Source: Leptolyngbyaceae cyanobacterium
GTDB taxonomy: Bacteria > Cyanobacteriota > Cyanobacteriia > Cyanobacteriales > Aerosakkonemataceae
NCBI GenBank assembly: GCA_036703985.1
Contig: DATNQN010000089.1
Location: 18,111 to 82,110, forward strand
DNA: 64,000 bases
Direction: 5' to 3'
This document shows positions 35,656 through 46,300 of the stretch, one piece after another (the stretch's first letter is position 1; each line of letters begins with the position of its first letter). Position numbers and translations under genes: made by a program. A model generated the notes under the pieces. It was given only the letters and a program-made list of their open reading frames with translations. It was not told the DNA's origin and made no database searches.

Positions 35656-37782
35656 ATGGCTAAAAATATAAAAAAATCTCCGAAAAAATCTGCGACTAGA
35701 AAGGGCGAATTGACGAGAAAAAAAGTCAAAAATCAACGGTTATCGAACGAAGTCGCTCTGATTTACCATCAAACCGAAGAAATAGCCAAATTAACCGAAC
35801 AAATTGCTCAAACGACAGAAATAGTCTCACAAGGCGTCGATACGCAAACGGGATCGCTCGAGGAAATTTTCAGCGGTACCAACCAATTGACCGCATCCTT
35901 AAAAGAAACAGCCACCCAAGCAGAATCAGTCGCCACTTCCATCGAACAACTGGTTTCCGGCGCCAACGAAATGGCTGCATCCATCGAAGAAGTTACCGCC
36001 AACACCGTAGAATTAGCCGCATCGGTTAATCAAACTGCCACTTCGATCGAACAAACTACCAGTTCCATTCGGACTGTCGCCGACATCGCCCAAGAAATGG
36101 CAACTTCTGCCACCCAAGTTTCTACCTCGATGAACGAAATTGCCGCCTCTATCAAAACCGTTAACAAAGACACCGAATCTTTAGTCACGTCGGTGAACGA
36201 AACGGCTGCTTCTGTAGAGCAGATTACCCGTTCGATTCAAAGCGTAGCGCAAAACTCCCAAGACGTGAGCAATGCAGCGGAAAGAACCACTTCCTCCATC
36301 AACGAAATGGCTGCATCGATCGAACAAGTTTCCGCCACATCGGAAAACTTATCAGCTACGGTAGAAACCGTATCCAATTCTATGGAAGAAATAGCGCGAT
36401 CGATCCAGGGAGTCGCCCAAAATGCCGCTCAAATTACCGATGCAGCAAATAACGCCGCCACTAGCGCCACCCAACTCGATCGATCGATCCGTTCCGTCAG
36501 CCACCTTACCAAACAAGCAGATGAAATCAGTACCCGCGTAGCGCGAGATGCAGAAATCGGCGGCGCCACCATTCAAAAATCAATTCAAGGTTTCATTCGA
36601 GTGCGAAACTCAATGGCTGAATCAGCCGATACGATCCGAAACATGGGCAAACGTGCCAGCGAAATCAGTACCATCATCGATACGATCGATATCATCGCCG
36701 AACGCACTAACTTACTATCTTTAAATGCCTCGATCGAAGCCGCCCGCGCCGGAGAAGCAGGGCGAGGTTTTGCCGTAGTAGCAGAAGAAATTCGCAACCT
36801 AGCAGAAAGGGCAGCCCAAGCAACGACAGACATTGCCGCTATTATTAAATCCCTCCAAGAAGTAAGTCAAGAAGCGGTGAATAAATCTAATGAAGGAATG
36901 GGACTCGCCGAAGAAAGCAGCCGTTTAGTAGAAGATGGGGCGGCTGGATTAACAACTATTTTGTCAGGAGTCCGAGAAACTACCCAAATAGTGCGTCAAA
37001 TTGCCCTAGCTTCTCAAGAACAATTAACCGCCGGACAAAATGTAGTAACCGCCATTAATACCACCGTTCAGCAAGCCAAAGAAGTTGCCCAAGCTACGCA
37101 AGAACAAGCCAAATCAGCCCAATACATCGTGCAATCCACTACACAAATGCGGAAAATTGCCCAAGAAGTTTCCCATGCTACTAACGAACAAGGGCGTGCG
37201 GCCAGAGATATTATTAAAGCAGCGCAAATAACTACTACTTTAGCGATGCAAGTTCGCAAAGCAACCTCCGAACAAGTTAATGGAGTAAATCAAATTTTGC
37301 AAGCGGTAGAACTAATGCGTCGCGGCGCATTGAACACGTCTCGCGCTTTAGCCGAACAAAGTACTGGCGGAGAACAAATTGCTAAAGAAGCAGAACGCCT
37401 TAACCGTTTAATTAATAATGTTACTAAGGCAATGACCGAACAATCTAGCGCTGCTACTCAAATCACGGTTGCCGTCGAAAATGTCCGCCGCCAAACCGAT
37501 CGAACTGCTAAAGCAATGACAGAACAAACACGGGCAGTCAAAGAGATCTCTACTGGTACTCACAATATTTCCAAACAGGTTGCCCTCATTCACCGCGCTA
37601 ACCGAGAAAATTCCAGCGTGGCTAATATTATTACGACTAATTTAAGTAACATTCGGTCTGTGAGCGAACGGAACGGGCAAGGAGTCAAAGAAATTCAACG
37701 GTCGGTTTTGACTCTGCAAGAAAAGTCGCGAAATTTCATAAATATTGCTGAGGAATTAAGAAATAAGCTACTACCCATTTAA
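35656..37782 (+). CDS. Soluble methyl-accepting protein with basic N-terminal tail
   Basis: A 708-residue chemoreceptor without a transmembrane segment or recognised ligand domain. Residues 1-30 are extremely basic: 12 Lys/Arg against one Glu ([19 protein letters not shown]). Residues about 40-300 are a long coiled coil built of pseudo-repeats around [14 protein letters not shown] units. The signalling hairpin is canonical, with [20 protein letters not shown] (tip Glu349 to Asn352 onward) and [15 protein letters not shown]. More coiled coil continues to the end, with no CheR-tethering pentapeptide. The domain order resembles FrzCD of Myxococcus xanthus, whose basic tail binds DNA. Conserved Glu/Gln pairs give possible methylation sites for the linked CheR and CheB. 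Confidence 0.93.
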   Translation: MAKNIKKSPKKSATRKGELTRKKVKNQRLSNEVALIYHQTEEIAKLTEQIAQTTEIVSQGVDTQTGSLEEIFSGTNQLTASLKETATQAESVATSIEQLVSGANEMAASIEEVTANTVELAASVNQTATSIEQTTSSIRTVADIAQEMATSATQVSTSMNEIAASIKTVNKDTESLVTSVNETAASVEQITRSIQSVAQNSQDVSNAAERTTSSINEMAASIEQVSATSENLSATVETVSNSMEEIARSIQGVAQNAAQITDAANNAATSATQLDRSIRSVSHLTKQADEISTRVARDAEIGGATIQKSIQGFIRVRNSMAESADTIRNMGKRASEISTIIDTIDIIAERTNLLSLNASIEAARAGEAGRGFAVVAEEIRNLAERAAQATTDIAAIIKSLQEVSQEAVNKSNEGMGLAEESSRLVEDGAAGLTTILSGVRETTQIVRQIALASQEQLTAGQNVVTAINTTVQQAKEVAQATQEQAKSAQYIVQSTTQMRKIAQEVSHATNEQGRAARDIIKAAQITTTLAMQVRKATSEQVNGVNQILQAVELMRRGALNTSRALAEQSTGGEQIAKEAERLNRLINNVTKAMTEQSSAATQITVAVENVRRQTDRTAKAMTEQTRAVKEISTGTHNISKQVALIHRANRENSSVANIITTNLSNIRSVSERNGQGVKEIQRSVLTLQEKSRNFINIAEELRNKLLPI

Positions 37783-37810
37783 TTTGAATATTTAGGCTGA
37801 TGGGTAGGTG

Positions 37811-37840
37811 GGTGCAGGGGTGCAGGGGTGCAGGGGTGCA
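37811..37840 (+). repeat. 8-bp tandem repeat (GGTGCAGG)
   Basis: GGTGCAGG is repeated 3.75 times without error between the receptor and PAS/HEAT genes. Confidence 0.85.
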
Positions 37841-37862
37841 AGAGAAATAAATACAATTAATT

Positions 37863-37945
37863 TTCATCCTTTATCCTTCAAACTTCATCCTTTATCCTTC
37901 ATCCTTCAAACTTCATCCTTTATTTTCAATCTAAAATCTAAAATC
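37863..37945 (+). repeat. TTCATCCTTTATCC and AATCTAAA repeats before the PAS/HEAT gene
   Basis: CTTCATCCTTTATCCTTC units repeat imperfectly up to about 37925. They are followed by AATCTAAAATCTAAAATCG, which ends 2 bp before the ATG at 37948. No Shine-Dalgarno is visible. Confidence 0.7.
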
Positions 37946-37947
37946 GA

Positions 37948-40695
37948 ATGTCTGATGGCACTTTAATTAGTATTTTCACAACTGACGCCGCTCTGCTCGT
38001 GCAATCCTGGGATGATTGGCTAACCGAAATTACGGGATTATCGGAACCAGAGGTGCGGGGAATTAGTTTAACTAAATTGATTCCGGAATTAGAAAGTAAT
38101 GGCATTTTACCTTATTTCGAGAGGGTACTGAAAAATGGAGACATAGAAACGATTCCCCATGCAGTTCAGCCTTATTTATTTAAATGTCAGCCTGCTGGTT
38201 TTTCACCTCATTTTGAATCGATGCAGCAAAGGATCGCGATCGCGCCTTTAAGAGAAAATGATGCGATCGTCGGTCTCGTAGTGACGATCGAAGACGTGAC
38301 AGATCGGCTGAATCTCACTCGAGATATTGCTCTCAAACTAGCCAGCACTGATGAAACCGTGCGCTTGCGGGCAACGGAAGCACTTTCTACCGCCCAAGTG
38401 TTAGAACCAGAAGCAATGCTGGTGAAAATGCTAGGGGATAGCAGTTGGCGAGTGCGACGGGCGGCTGTCGATGCTTTAGCAAAACACACCGGTTCGTCTT
38501 TGGCAATGTCTTTGCTGCGAAGCCTGCGGGAACAACATCGGAACCCCAGCGTTTTAAATGGTGTTTTGCAAGTTTTATCTCATAGCAAAGTCGATATTAT
38601 TCCCGCCCTGATCGATTGTTTGAATTCCGAAGATAAAGATTTGCGAATCTACGCGGGATTAGCATTGGGAGAACAGCAAGACAGCCGTTGTATTCCTGCC
38701 TTAATTCGCAGTTTAGAAGATGAAGATATCAACGTGCGGTATCACGCCATCGATGCTTTAGGCAAAATGCGGGCGTCCGGGGCGATCGAAAAATTGCTCG
38801 CGATTGCCGAGTCGGGTGATTTCTTTTTAGCATTTCCAGCTTTAGATGCCCTAACTCGGATCGGCGATCCGACGATCGCCCAACGACTGATTCCCTTACT
38901 AGAGGATGAATTACTTTGTACTGCCGGGGCTGATGCTTTAGGACAATTGGGGGATAGCAGCGTCGTGCCTTCTCTAGCAGTATTGTTGAATCGAACAGAC
39001 GCACCCGTGATGGTAGCCGCCGGTGCTTTAGCCACCCTGTACGATCGCTACGAAAGTACCTATGGCGAAGGTAACTATATTATCGAGTTAGCTACGGAGT
39101 CGATCGACGATCGGGGAATGGAAAACCTGGTGAATGGTGTTGCCACCGCCGGTTCCGATGAATTAAAAGCGATCGTGTTGCTACTGGGTAAAATGGAGGG
39201 GACATTAGTAGAACGTACCCTTACCCAACTACTCGGTCAGCAAACCGTGCGTTCTTCCGTGGTAGAATCTCTCGTCCGCCACGGCAGACAAGTCACTGAG
39301 TTATTGATCGAACAACTCAACAGCGATGATATTGAAATTCGGCGGGCAGCCGCGATCGCTTTGGGCAGAATCGGCGACCCGCGTTCCGTATCGGCTCTCA
39401 CTCGCCTGTTAACCGCCGATCCGGAATTAATGGTGATCGTGGCGGGGGCTTTAGCCCAAATCGGCGATCGTCGCGCTTTCGATACCCTACTCGATTTAAT
39501 CGGTCATCCCGATGCAGCCGTGCGTTTAGCCGTGGTAGCCGCCCTCAATTCTTTGGGCCATCCCGATATGCTGATTCGCACGATCGACCTTTTGCAAGAC
39601 CAAAATCCCCACATCAGGGAATCGGCAGTGAAAATTGCCGGTTATTTTGCCTTCAACGAATGCGTCACACTCCTATTAGATCGGTGTCGCGATCCCGATG
39701 AAAACGTGCGACGGGCTGCGATCGAACTAATTCCTTATCTGGAAAACGCCCCCGTACTGCCGACCCTGATCGCCGCTTTAGAAAAAGAAACCCCGAAAGT
39801 GCGGGCCGCCGCCGCCCGTGCCTTGGGACAAATGGAAAGCGTCCTCGCTTATCCTTACCTGCTAAGTGCTTTGAAAGATGAAGATGCTTGGGTGCGCTAT
39901 TACGCCACCCGCGCGATCGGTTGGAATGGCTACCCGGAAGCGATCGAAGTTTTGGCCAAAGCCGCCGTCAGCGACCCCGCCCACCAAGTACAAATTGCTA
40001 CCGTAGAAGCACTGGGACGAATTGGCGGCCCGAGAGCAGTGACGATTCTGGCTCCCATCGTGGAAAATATCAACGCCAGCAGCGATTTAGTGCGCGTAAC
40101 TTTGACCGCATTGGGAGAAATCGGTCATCCGAATTCCCTACCGCCGCTTTTATCGGCAACGCGATCGCTCGATCCCTATCGCCGCATCCACGCCGCCCGC
40201 GCCTTGGGTAAACGAGGCGGTACGGGAGTGGAGTCAGCACTGCAAGAGTTGGCGAATAAAGACCCGGAAGTGGGAGTGGTATTTTCCGCGATCGAAGCAT
40301 TAGCCCAATTAGCCACTCCGGATGCGATCGCCGCTTTGCTAGAACTGACGGCTAATCCCACTCGCAACGAAGCTTGTATCGTCGCCTTAGCTAATTTGGG
40401 TGAAGAACAAATCGAAGCGATCGGACGGGGGCTAACTCATTCCCATGCCAAAGTCAAGCGTGCGGTAGTAGAAGTCTTGATGCGCCTCAAACATCCCCGC
40501 GCTTCCGAACTTCTGATCGCCGCCTTGGATGACAGAGACACTTCCGTTCGCTTAGCCGCCGTCAATGCCTTAAATCACTTGGGTAACCGTTATGCAGAAC
40601 GCAAAATGGCGATTTTGGCTCACACAGACCCCGACCCTGCCGTGCGTCGCGCTGCACAAAAAGGCGCAAAAACCATCGCGGATTTTGGATTTTAA
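37948..40695 (+). CDS. PAS-like + HEAT-repeat protein of the chemosensory cluster
   Basis: A 915-residue soluble protein. Residues 1-120 form a PAS-like sensor (VQSWDDWLTEITGLSEPEVRG, then GLVVTIEDVTDR). From about 125 to the end there are some 22 to 24 HEAT/PBS-lyase-like units (VRRAAVDALAK, VRYHAIDALGKM, IRRAAAIALGRIGDP, VRLAAVNALNHLG). HEAT arrays are protein-binding solenoids. The phycobilin-lyase relatives share the repeat, but the PAS head and the position between the receptor and cheR argue for a signalling adaptor. The start codon has no Shine-Dalgarno; a repeat tract adjoins it. Its role is inferred from position only. Confidence 0.9.
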   Translation: MSDGTLISIFTTDAALLVQSWDDWLTEITGLSEPEVRGISLTKLIPELESNGILPYFERVLKNGDIETIPHAVQPYLFKCQPAGFSPHFESMQQRIAIAPLRENDAIVGLVVTIEDVTDRLNLTRDIALKLASTDETVRLRATEALSTAQVLEPEAMLVKMLGDSSWRVRRAAVDALAKHTGSSLAMSLLRSLREQHRNPSVLNGVLQVLSHSKVDIIPALIDCLNSEDKDLRIYAGLALGEQQDSRCIPALIRSLEDEDINVRYHAIDALGKMRASGAIEKLLAIAESGDFFLAFPALDALTRIGDPTIAQRLIPLLEDELLCTAGADALGQLGDSSVVPSLAVLLNRTDAPVMVAAGALATLYDRYESTYGEGNYIIELATESIDDRGMENLVNGVATAGSDELKAIVLLLGKMEGTLVERTLTQLLGQQTVRSSVVESLVRHGRQVTELLIEQLNSDDIEIRRAAAIALGRIGDPRSVSALTRLLTADPELMVIVAGALAQIGDRRAFDTLLDLIGHPDAAVRLAVVAALNSLGHPDMLIRTIDLLQDQNPHIRESAVKIAGYFAFNECVTLLLDRCRDPDENVRRAAIELIPYLENAPVLPTLIAALEKETPKVRAAAARALGQMESVLAYPYLLSALKDEDAWVRYYATRAIGWNGYPEAIEVLAKAAVSDPAHQVQIATVEALGRIGGPRAVTILAPIVENINASSDLVRVTLTALGEIGHPNSLPPLLSATRSLDPYRRIHAARALGKRGGTGVESALQELANKDPEVGVVFSAIEALAQLATPDAIAALLELTANPTRNEACIVALANLGEEQIEAIGRGLTHSHAKVKRAVVEVLMRLKHPRASELLIAALDDRDTSVRLAAVNALNHLGNRYAERKMAILAHTDPDPAVRRAAQKGAKTIADFGF

Positions 40696-40713
40696 ATAGG
40701 TAACAATTAACTT

Positions 40714-40771
40714 GTCATCGGTCATTGGTGATTTGTCATTTGTGAATATTTATCCACCATTGACCGATGAC
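40714..40771. repeat. Inverted repeat between the PAS/HEAT and cheR genes
   Basis: GTCATCGGTCATTGG (40714-40728) and CCATTGACCGATGAC (40757-40771) match at 14 of 15 positions when one is complemented. An AATCTAAA-type repeat follows up to the cheR start. No T-run follows, so it is not a classical terminator. Confidence 0.5.
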
Positions 40772-40813
40772 TAATGACCGATCGCCAAAATCTAAAATCT
40801 AAAATTTATTAAA

Positions 40814-41656
40814 ATGCTATTCATTTCCGAAACGCTCGATTTACCTGATGGCTCATTTACACTTTTAAGGGATTTAATTCACGAACGGACGGGTATTTCT
40901 TACGAAAATGAAAACCGCGACCTGCTAGCAGACAAACTTTCTCCCCGCGTAGTAGCTTGCGGATTTGATTCTTTTTTAGATTACTATTACCTGCTAAAAT
41001 ATGATGATGCCGGCCAACAAGAATGGAAACACGTTATGGATGCCATCTCGGTACAAGAAACTTTTTTTTGGCGGGAGATGGATCAAATTGAAGCGTTAGT
41101 TAAAGTATTAGTTCCTGAATATTTTGCCGCTCAATCAAAACAACCGCTCCGAATTTGGAGCGCTGCTTGCGCTACCGGAGAAGAACCATTAACGATCGCA
41201 ATGGCTCTTAACGAAGCTGGTTGGTTCGAGCGGGCAAACATTGAAATTTTGGCCAGCGATGCCAGTCAAAGCGCTATTAATAAAGCTAAAGCTGGCATTT
41301 ATCGAAAACGCTCTTTCCGCAATTCATCGCCCATTTTACAACAAAAATATTTCCAAAGTTTGGAAGAGGAAAAATGGCAAGTCATTCCGGAAATTCAAAA
41401 TAAAATCAAGTGGAATACAGCCAATTTAATGGTAGAATCAGAAATTAAACATTTGGCGCAATCTCCCATTATATTTTGTCGTAACGTGTTTATTTATTTT
41501 TCGGAAAAATCCATTCAGAAAACCATTGAAGTGTTTTATAAAAATATGCCAAAACCCGGTTACTTGTGTATTGCTGCTGCCGAATCTTTATTAAAATTAA
41601 CGAATTATTTTGAATTGCGAGAAATCGGGGGTGCTTTTATATATGTAAAACGTTAA
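40814..41656 (+). CDS. cheR: Chemoreceptor methyltransferase CheR
   Basis: A 280-residue CheR. An N-terminal helical domain (1-75) precedes the SAM-dependent methyltransferase domain, with motif I IWSAACATGEEPLTIAM (about 114-130), ILASDASQSAINKAKAG (acidic ribose ligand) and IIFCRNVFIYF (motif IV). It methylates receptor Glu side chains and so sets adaptation. There is no TPR extension. It probably serves the soluble receptor at 35656. The AATCTAAA repeat replaces any visible Shine-Dalgarno. Confidence 0.95.
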   Translation: MLFISETLDLPDGSFTLLRDLIHERTGISYENENRDLLADKLSPRVVACGFDSFLDYYYLLKYDDAGQQEWKHVMDAISVQETFFWREMDQIEALVKVLVPEYFAAQSKQPLRIWSAACATGEEPLTIAMALNEAGWFERANIEILASDASQSAINKAKAGIYRKRSFRNSSPILQQKYFQSLEEEKWQVIPEIQNKIKWNTANLMVESEIKHLAQSPIIFCRNVFIYFSEKSIQKTIEVFYKNMPKPGYLCIAAAESLLKLTNYFELREIGGAFIYVKR

Positions 41657-41934
41657 ATAAGTGTCGAACGGATAGAATGAAGAAATTATTTTAATTCAAA
41701 CGTATATATGATGGTTCTTTCTGGTTAATTTTAAATAGGATTGGGAAGCGGTTAGTAATGGATGGAGGGGTTGCCAGCAAAAAATATAATGAACGGAAAA
41801 AAAGGGTTTCAAGCCTCCCCTTGCAAGGGGAATTATCCAAGAAGTTCTTGCTTATTTCAAGCTCCGCCCGATCGTTGCCCAGCCAATCTAAAATCTAAAA
41901 TCGAATGACCGATCGCTAATAACGAGTAATTATT
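41657..41934. other. Intergenic region between cheR and cheB
   Basis: These 278 bp contain a CCCCTTGCAAGGGG palindrome at about 41818-41831 and an AATCTAAAATCTAAAATCGAATG repeat near 41886-41908, the same unit as before the PAS/HEAT gene. Confidence 0.5.
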
Positions 41935-42975
41935 ATGGCTCAATTAATACGTGTTTTAGTAGTAGACGACTCTGCTTATGTGCGAAAAACGATCAAACAA
42001 ATGCTATCTCGAAGCCCGTTTATCGAAGTAGTTGGTGTGGCACGCGACGGCAAAGAAGCTTTAGAAATGGTGGCACAACTTAAGCCAGATGTAGTGACAT
42101 TGGACTTAATCATGCCCAACATGAATGGAGTGGAATTCTTACGGGAGCAAATGAAAAAAAAACCTTTGCCAGTAATTATCGTGAGTATTGCTAGTGAAAA
42201 CGGCGAAATGACTTTGGAAGCGCTGGATGCCGGAGCGGTTGATTTCTTACAAAAACCAACTGCTTTAGCCACCGAAAAAGTCTTTCAAATTGCCGATGAA
42301 TTAATTCAAAAAGTCAAAGCGGCTGCTAATATACGTTTAAGCAATTTACCGACCGGCAATCAACAAGAATGTATTCAGAATTTGCCGACTAAGGTACAAG
42401 CAAATACAGTTGATATAGTAACGATCGGCATTTCTACAGGTGGGCCACAAGCACTTTCTTTTTTAATTCCTCAATTACCGGAAAGCTTTCCCGTACCGAT
42501 CGCGGTCGTTTTACATATGCCAGTGGGCTACACGGAAATGTACGCCCAGAGATTAGATGCCATATCAGCTTTAAATGTAGTAGAAGCCAAAGAAAACGAT
42601 CTGGTGATTGCTGGTAAAGTATTGATCGCTCCAGCGGGAAAACATCTGAGTTTCATTCGTCGATCGAATGGTAAAGTAGTGACCCATCTCGATGCCCGTC
42701 CTTTCGATACCCTGCATCGTCCCAGCGTAGATGTATTATTTCAATCCGCCGCCGAAGTGTATCGCGATCGCGTTTTGGGCGTAGTGATGACCGGAATGGG
42801 ATCGGATGGCAAACAAGGGTCAGCTTGGATTAAATCGCTTGGTGGTTTAATTTTTACCGAATCCGAAGAAACTTGCGTAGTTTACGGGATGCCTCGCGCG
42901 GTAGTAGAAGCTTCTTTAAGCGATCGAACTGTACGCTTGGATAAAATGGCATCAGCAATTATGGAAGTTTTGTAA
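41935..42975 (+). CDS. cheB: Chemotaxis-specific methylesterase CheB
   Basis: A 346-residue CheB: receiver 1-120 with VVDDSAYVRKTI and Asp57 (VVTLDLIMPNMNGVEF), a linker, then the methylesterase domain with the triad Ser167 (GISTGGPQAL), His194 (VVLHMPVGYT) and Asp291 (VMTGMGSDGKQG). It removes methyl groups or deamidates receptor Gln after phosphorylation by CheA. All catalytic residues are intact. With cheR it gives this cluster full adaptation capacity, which to my knowledge the Synechocystis pil/tax clusters lack. Confidence 0.96.
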   Translation: MAQLIRVLVVDDSAYVRKTIKQMLSRSPFIEVVGVARDGKEALEMVAQLKPDVVTLDLIMPNMNGVEFLREQMKKKPLPVIIVSIASENGEMTLEALDAGAVDFLQKPTALATEKVFQIADELIQKVKAAANIRLSNLPTGNQQECIQNLPTKVQANTVDIVTIGISTGGPQALSFLIPQLPESFPVPIAVVLHMPVGYTEMYAQRLDAISALNVVEAKENDLVIAGKVLIAPAGKHLSFIRRSNGKVVTHLDARPFDTLHRPSVDVLFQSAAEVYRDRVLGVVMTGMGSDGKQGSAWIKSLGGLIFTESEETCVVYGMPRAVVEASLSDRTVRLDKMASAIMEVL

Positions 42976-43317
42976 CAATAGTTACCAGTTCATTTCCACA
43001 ACGTGAAGTTTGCTATATTGGCAGGCGAGCAGGGGGTAGGGGAAAAGATCGATCGCGCGTTGAAAGTAAATTGGTAAGTAAAAAGTCACCAGCGATCGTG
43101 CAAAATCCAGAATTATTTCTTAAGTTTAGAGCGCGGATATCACTTTGACAAAATAAAAAAATCGGGCAAAAACTGAAGATAATGAACTTATCGGTGTCAA
43201 AAGAAAGTAAAAATGGGATACCAATCATCCGACCGGACAGTGGCGAAGATAAATTAGCGGTCTTGTTTTCTTTCTTTTTCTTTTTTTCCCTTCCTATCTG
43301 CCATCTTAATTTAAGAT
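42976..43317. other. Intergenic region with a pyrimidine-rich tract
   Basis: These 342 bp separate cheB from the giant kinase gene. A strand-asymmetric T/C tract (TTTTCTTTCTTTTTCTTTTT and on) covers about 43261-43302, just before the ATG. There is no clear Shine-Dalgarno and no supported gene. Confidence 0.5.
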
Positions 43318-46300
43318 ATGCGATCGTACTTGCCATTTCATCGGCTGAAAATCCCTCTCCGGCTGTTCTTAGTCGTTCCCTTCCTCCTGCTGCTGGTAAT
43401 CACCGTCGGAGTTACGAACTACTTTTCAATTCAAAATAGTCGGGAATCGGTGCAAGAACTGGCGCACCAGTTGATGACGGAAGTTAGCGATCGCGTTCGC
43501 CTCTACCTGGATAATTATTTAGAACAACCTCACCGAATCAATAATCGCAACGCTAAGTCGATCGATTTCCATCAACTCGATCTGCGTCGCTTGGATGAAG
43601 TAGAACGATATCTGATTTGGCAAAGCTCTAACTTCGATTACATTCCAGGCATTGTTTATGCGAACGAACGGGGAGATTTTAGAATTGCCGAGTCCTCTAA
43701 TGGTGTCAAGTCAATTTGGGTAACAGATAGCCCCAATATTAGAAAATTTGCTCAATACTCCATCACTGCTGATGGAAAACGAGGTCAATTACTCCAAATG
43801 GGAGAATATCCGCCAGACTGGGATATTCGACAACGCTCTTGGTATAAATTAGCCAAACAAAAAAAACAAAGTACTTGGAGTTCGGTTTATCCGTTGGGTG
43901 ATGGTAGCGACTTAACTATTAATGCTAGTTTACCCGTTTACGATTCCATCACCAAAGAATTCATCGGCGCTTTTGCGGTGAAGTTGCCTTTGAGTAAATT
44001 AAATCAATTTCTCAAAAATTTGAAATTGGGCAATTCCGGGCTATTTTTTCTGATGGAACCGAATGGTTATTTAATCGCCAGTTCGACAGATGAATTGCCT
44101 TTTATTAAAACTCCAGATGGAAAATTCAAAAGAATTTTAGCAACCGAAAGCCAACATCCCTTAATCCGTTCTGTCAGTCAATATCTAGCATCGCAATTGA
44201 AAGATGTGAGCGCGATCGACCAACTAAAAACATTAGATTTTCCGATCGACAATCAAACCTATTGCGTACAAATACAGCCATATAAAGATCGGCATGGATT
44301 GAATTGGTTGCTAGTAACGATCGTGCCGAAATCCGATTTTATGGCGGAGATCGATGGCAATACCCAGCATACGATTCGGCTGACAGTATTGGCAGCGATC
44401 GCAGCGATTTTATGCGGGATGACGATCGCCAATCGAATTGCCAGTCCGATGTTACTGCTCTCTCAAACCTCAGCGGCAATGGCGCGAGGCAATTTAAATT
44501 TGCAAATGCCGGAAGATATGCCAGTGCGGGAACTAGCGCTAATGGCGCGTTCCTTTAACTTGATGGCGCAACAATTGCGAGCAGCTTTCGATCGCATCAA
44601 CACCGATCTGCAAGAATCGGAATCCAGATATGCCATCATCTTTCGCAACAGTCCCGATCCGGTGAGCATCACCACTTTAGAGGATGGACGCTGGATTGAT
44701 GTCAACAATAGTTTTTTGGAAGTCAGCGGTTATAGCTATGAAGAAATCATCGGTAAAACCGCACTAGAAACTAATTTTTTGATTGATTTGTCTCAGGGAG
44801 AAGCGATCGTCAGAGAACTTAAAGAAACCGGTATTGTCAGAAATCAAGAATTTCACTGGCGGACTAAATCCGGTGAAATTAAAGTATCCCTCGTTTCTTG
44901 TGAAATCATCGAAATCGCCGGCGAAACTTACGTTCTTAATATAAGTAAAGAAATTGGCGAAATCAAAAAAGTAGAAGAGGCATTGCGTCAAAGCGAAGCA
45001 CGATTTCAGGAAATCGTCAAAACCATCAGCCAACTTTTCTTCGTGCGATCGGCAATTACCGGACAATTTATTTATATTAGTACTGCTTACGAACGAATTT
45101 GGGGACGTAGTTGTGAAAGTTTGTATGAAAACCCTCAATCGTGGGCACAAAGCATTCATCCAGAAGATCGCGCCTCGGTAGAAAAATCTCTGCAAATCCA
45201 ATGGGCGGGAAATTCTGTTGCGCGAGAATACCGAATTATTCGACCGAATGGGGAAATTCGGTGGATATTTACTCAAATTAATCTAGTGAGAGATGAAGCG
45301 GGTAATCCATCTAATTTTATCGGTTTTGCTACGGATATTACCGATCGCAAACATCTGGAATTGGCGCTGCAAAAATCGGAAGCCAAATTGAGCGATATTA
45401 TTAACAGCCCGATCGCATCGATCGTCCGCATTCAAATGTTTGCCGATCGCAATTGGAATATCGATTACCTTTCAGCAGGTTGCGAAACGATCTTTGGCTA
45501 TACCGTAGAGGAATTTTTTCAAGAAAAAACCATTTGGCTCGCCAGAATAATGCCAGAAGATCTAGAAAATACGATTCTACCTTTATTCGATCGAGTGTTG
45601 ATCGAGCCGATCGTCACTTGCGAGTATCGTTTCTATCGCAAAGATGGCAGCTTGCGCTGGTTATCTGCCAGAATGACTTGTCGATATGACGCGGATTTTA
45701 ATTGTTGGTGGATCAACCAGTTTACCGTCGATATCACCGATCGCAAAACCTTAGAAAAAGAACTCGCATTCCGAGAAGCTCAACTAAATGCCTTTTTTAA
45801 TTGTGCGCCCCTCGGTCTTAATATAATCGATGACGAATTGCGATTTGTCAAAATCAACGCACCCTTGGCAGAAATTAATGGAGTACCGATTGCCAACCAT
45901 ATAGGTAAAACAATTCGCGAAACTTTGCCTGAATTAGCACCCGTTGTCGAATCGATTTACCAACAAGTCATCGCCACAAATCAGCCGATTTTGAACGTAG
46001 AAGTAAAAGGCGAAGTTCCCAAACAACCCGGGGACATTCGCTACTGGCTGGCTTCTTATTTCCCAATTCCCTACTTAGAAGAAAATCGCATCTGGGTGGG
46101 AACGGTGGTAGCGGACATTACCGATCGCAAACAAGCCGAAATCGCTCTTTCCGAAAGCGAACAACGGTTACGTTTAATTTTGGAAAGTTCCCCACTAGCG
46201 ATTTTTATTAAAGATTTACAAGGACGTTACACTACGGTTAATCCTGCTTACGAACAAATGGTGCAGCTTTCCCAAGAGCAGCTATTGGGAATCTCGGACT

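Noticed and set aside
43013..43336. 107-codon minus-strand frame upstream of the giant kinase
   Set aside because: The KKKKKE stretch is only the complement of the pyrimidine tract and no start signal is visible.
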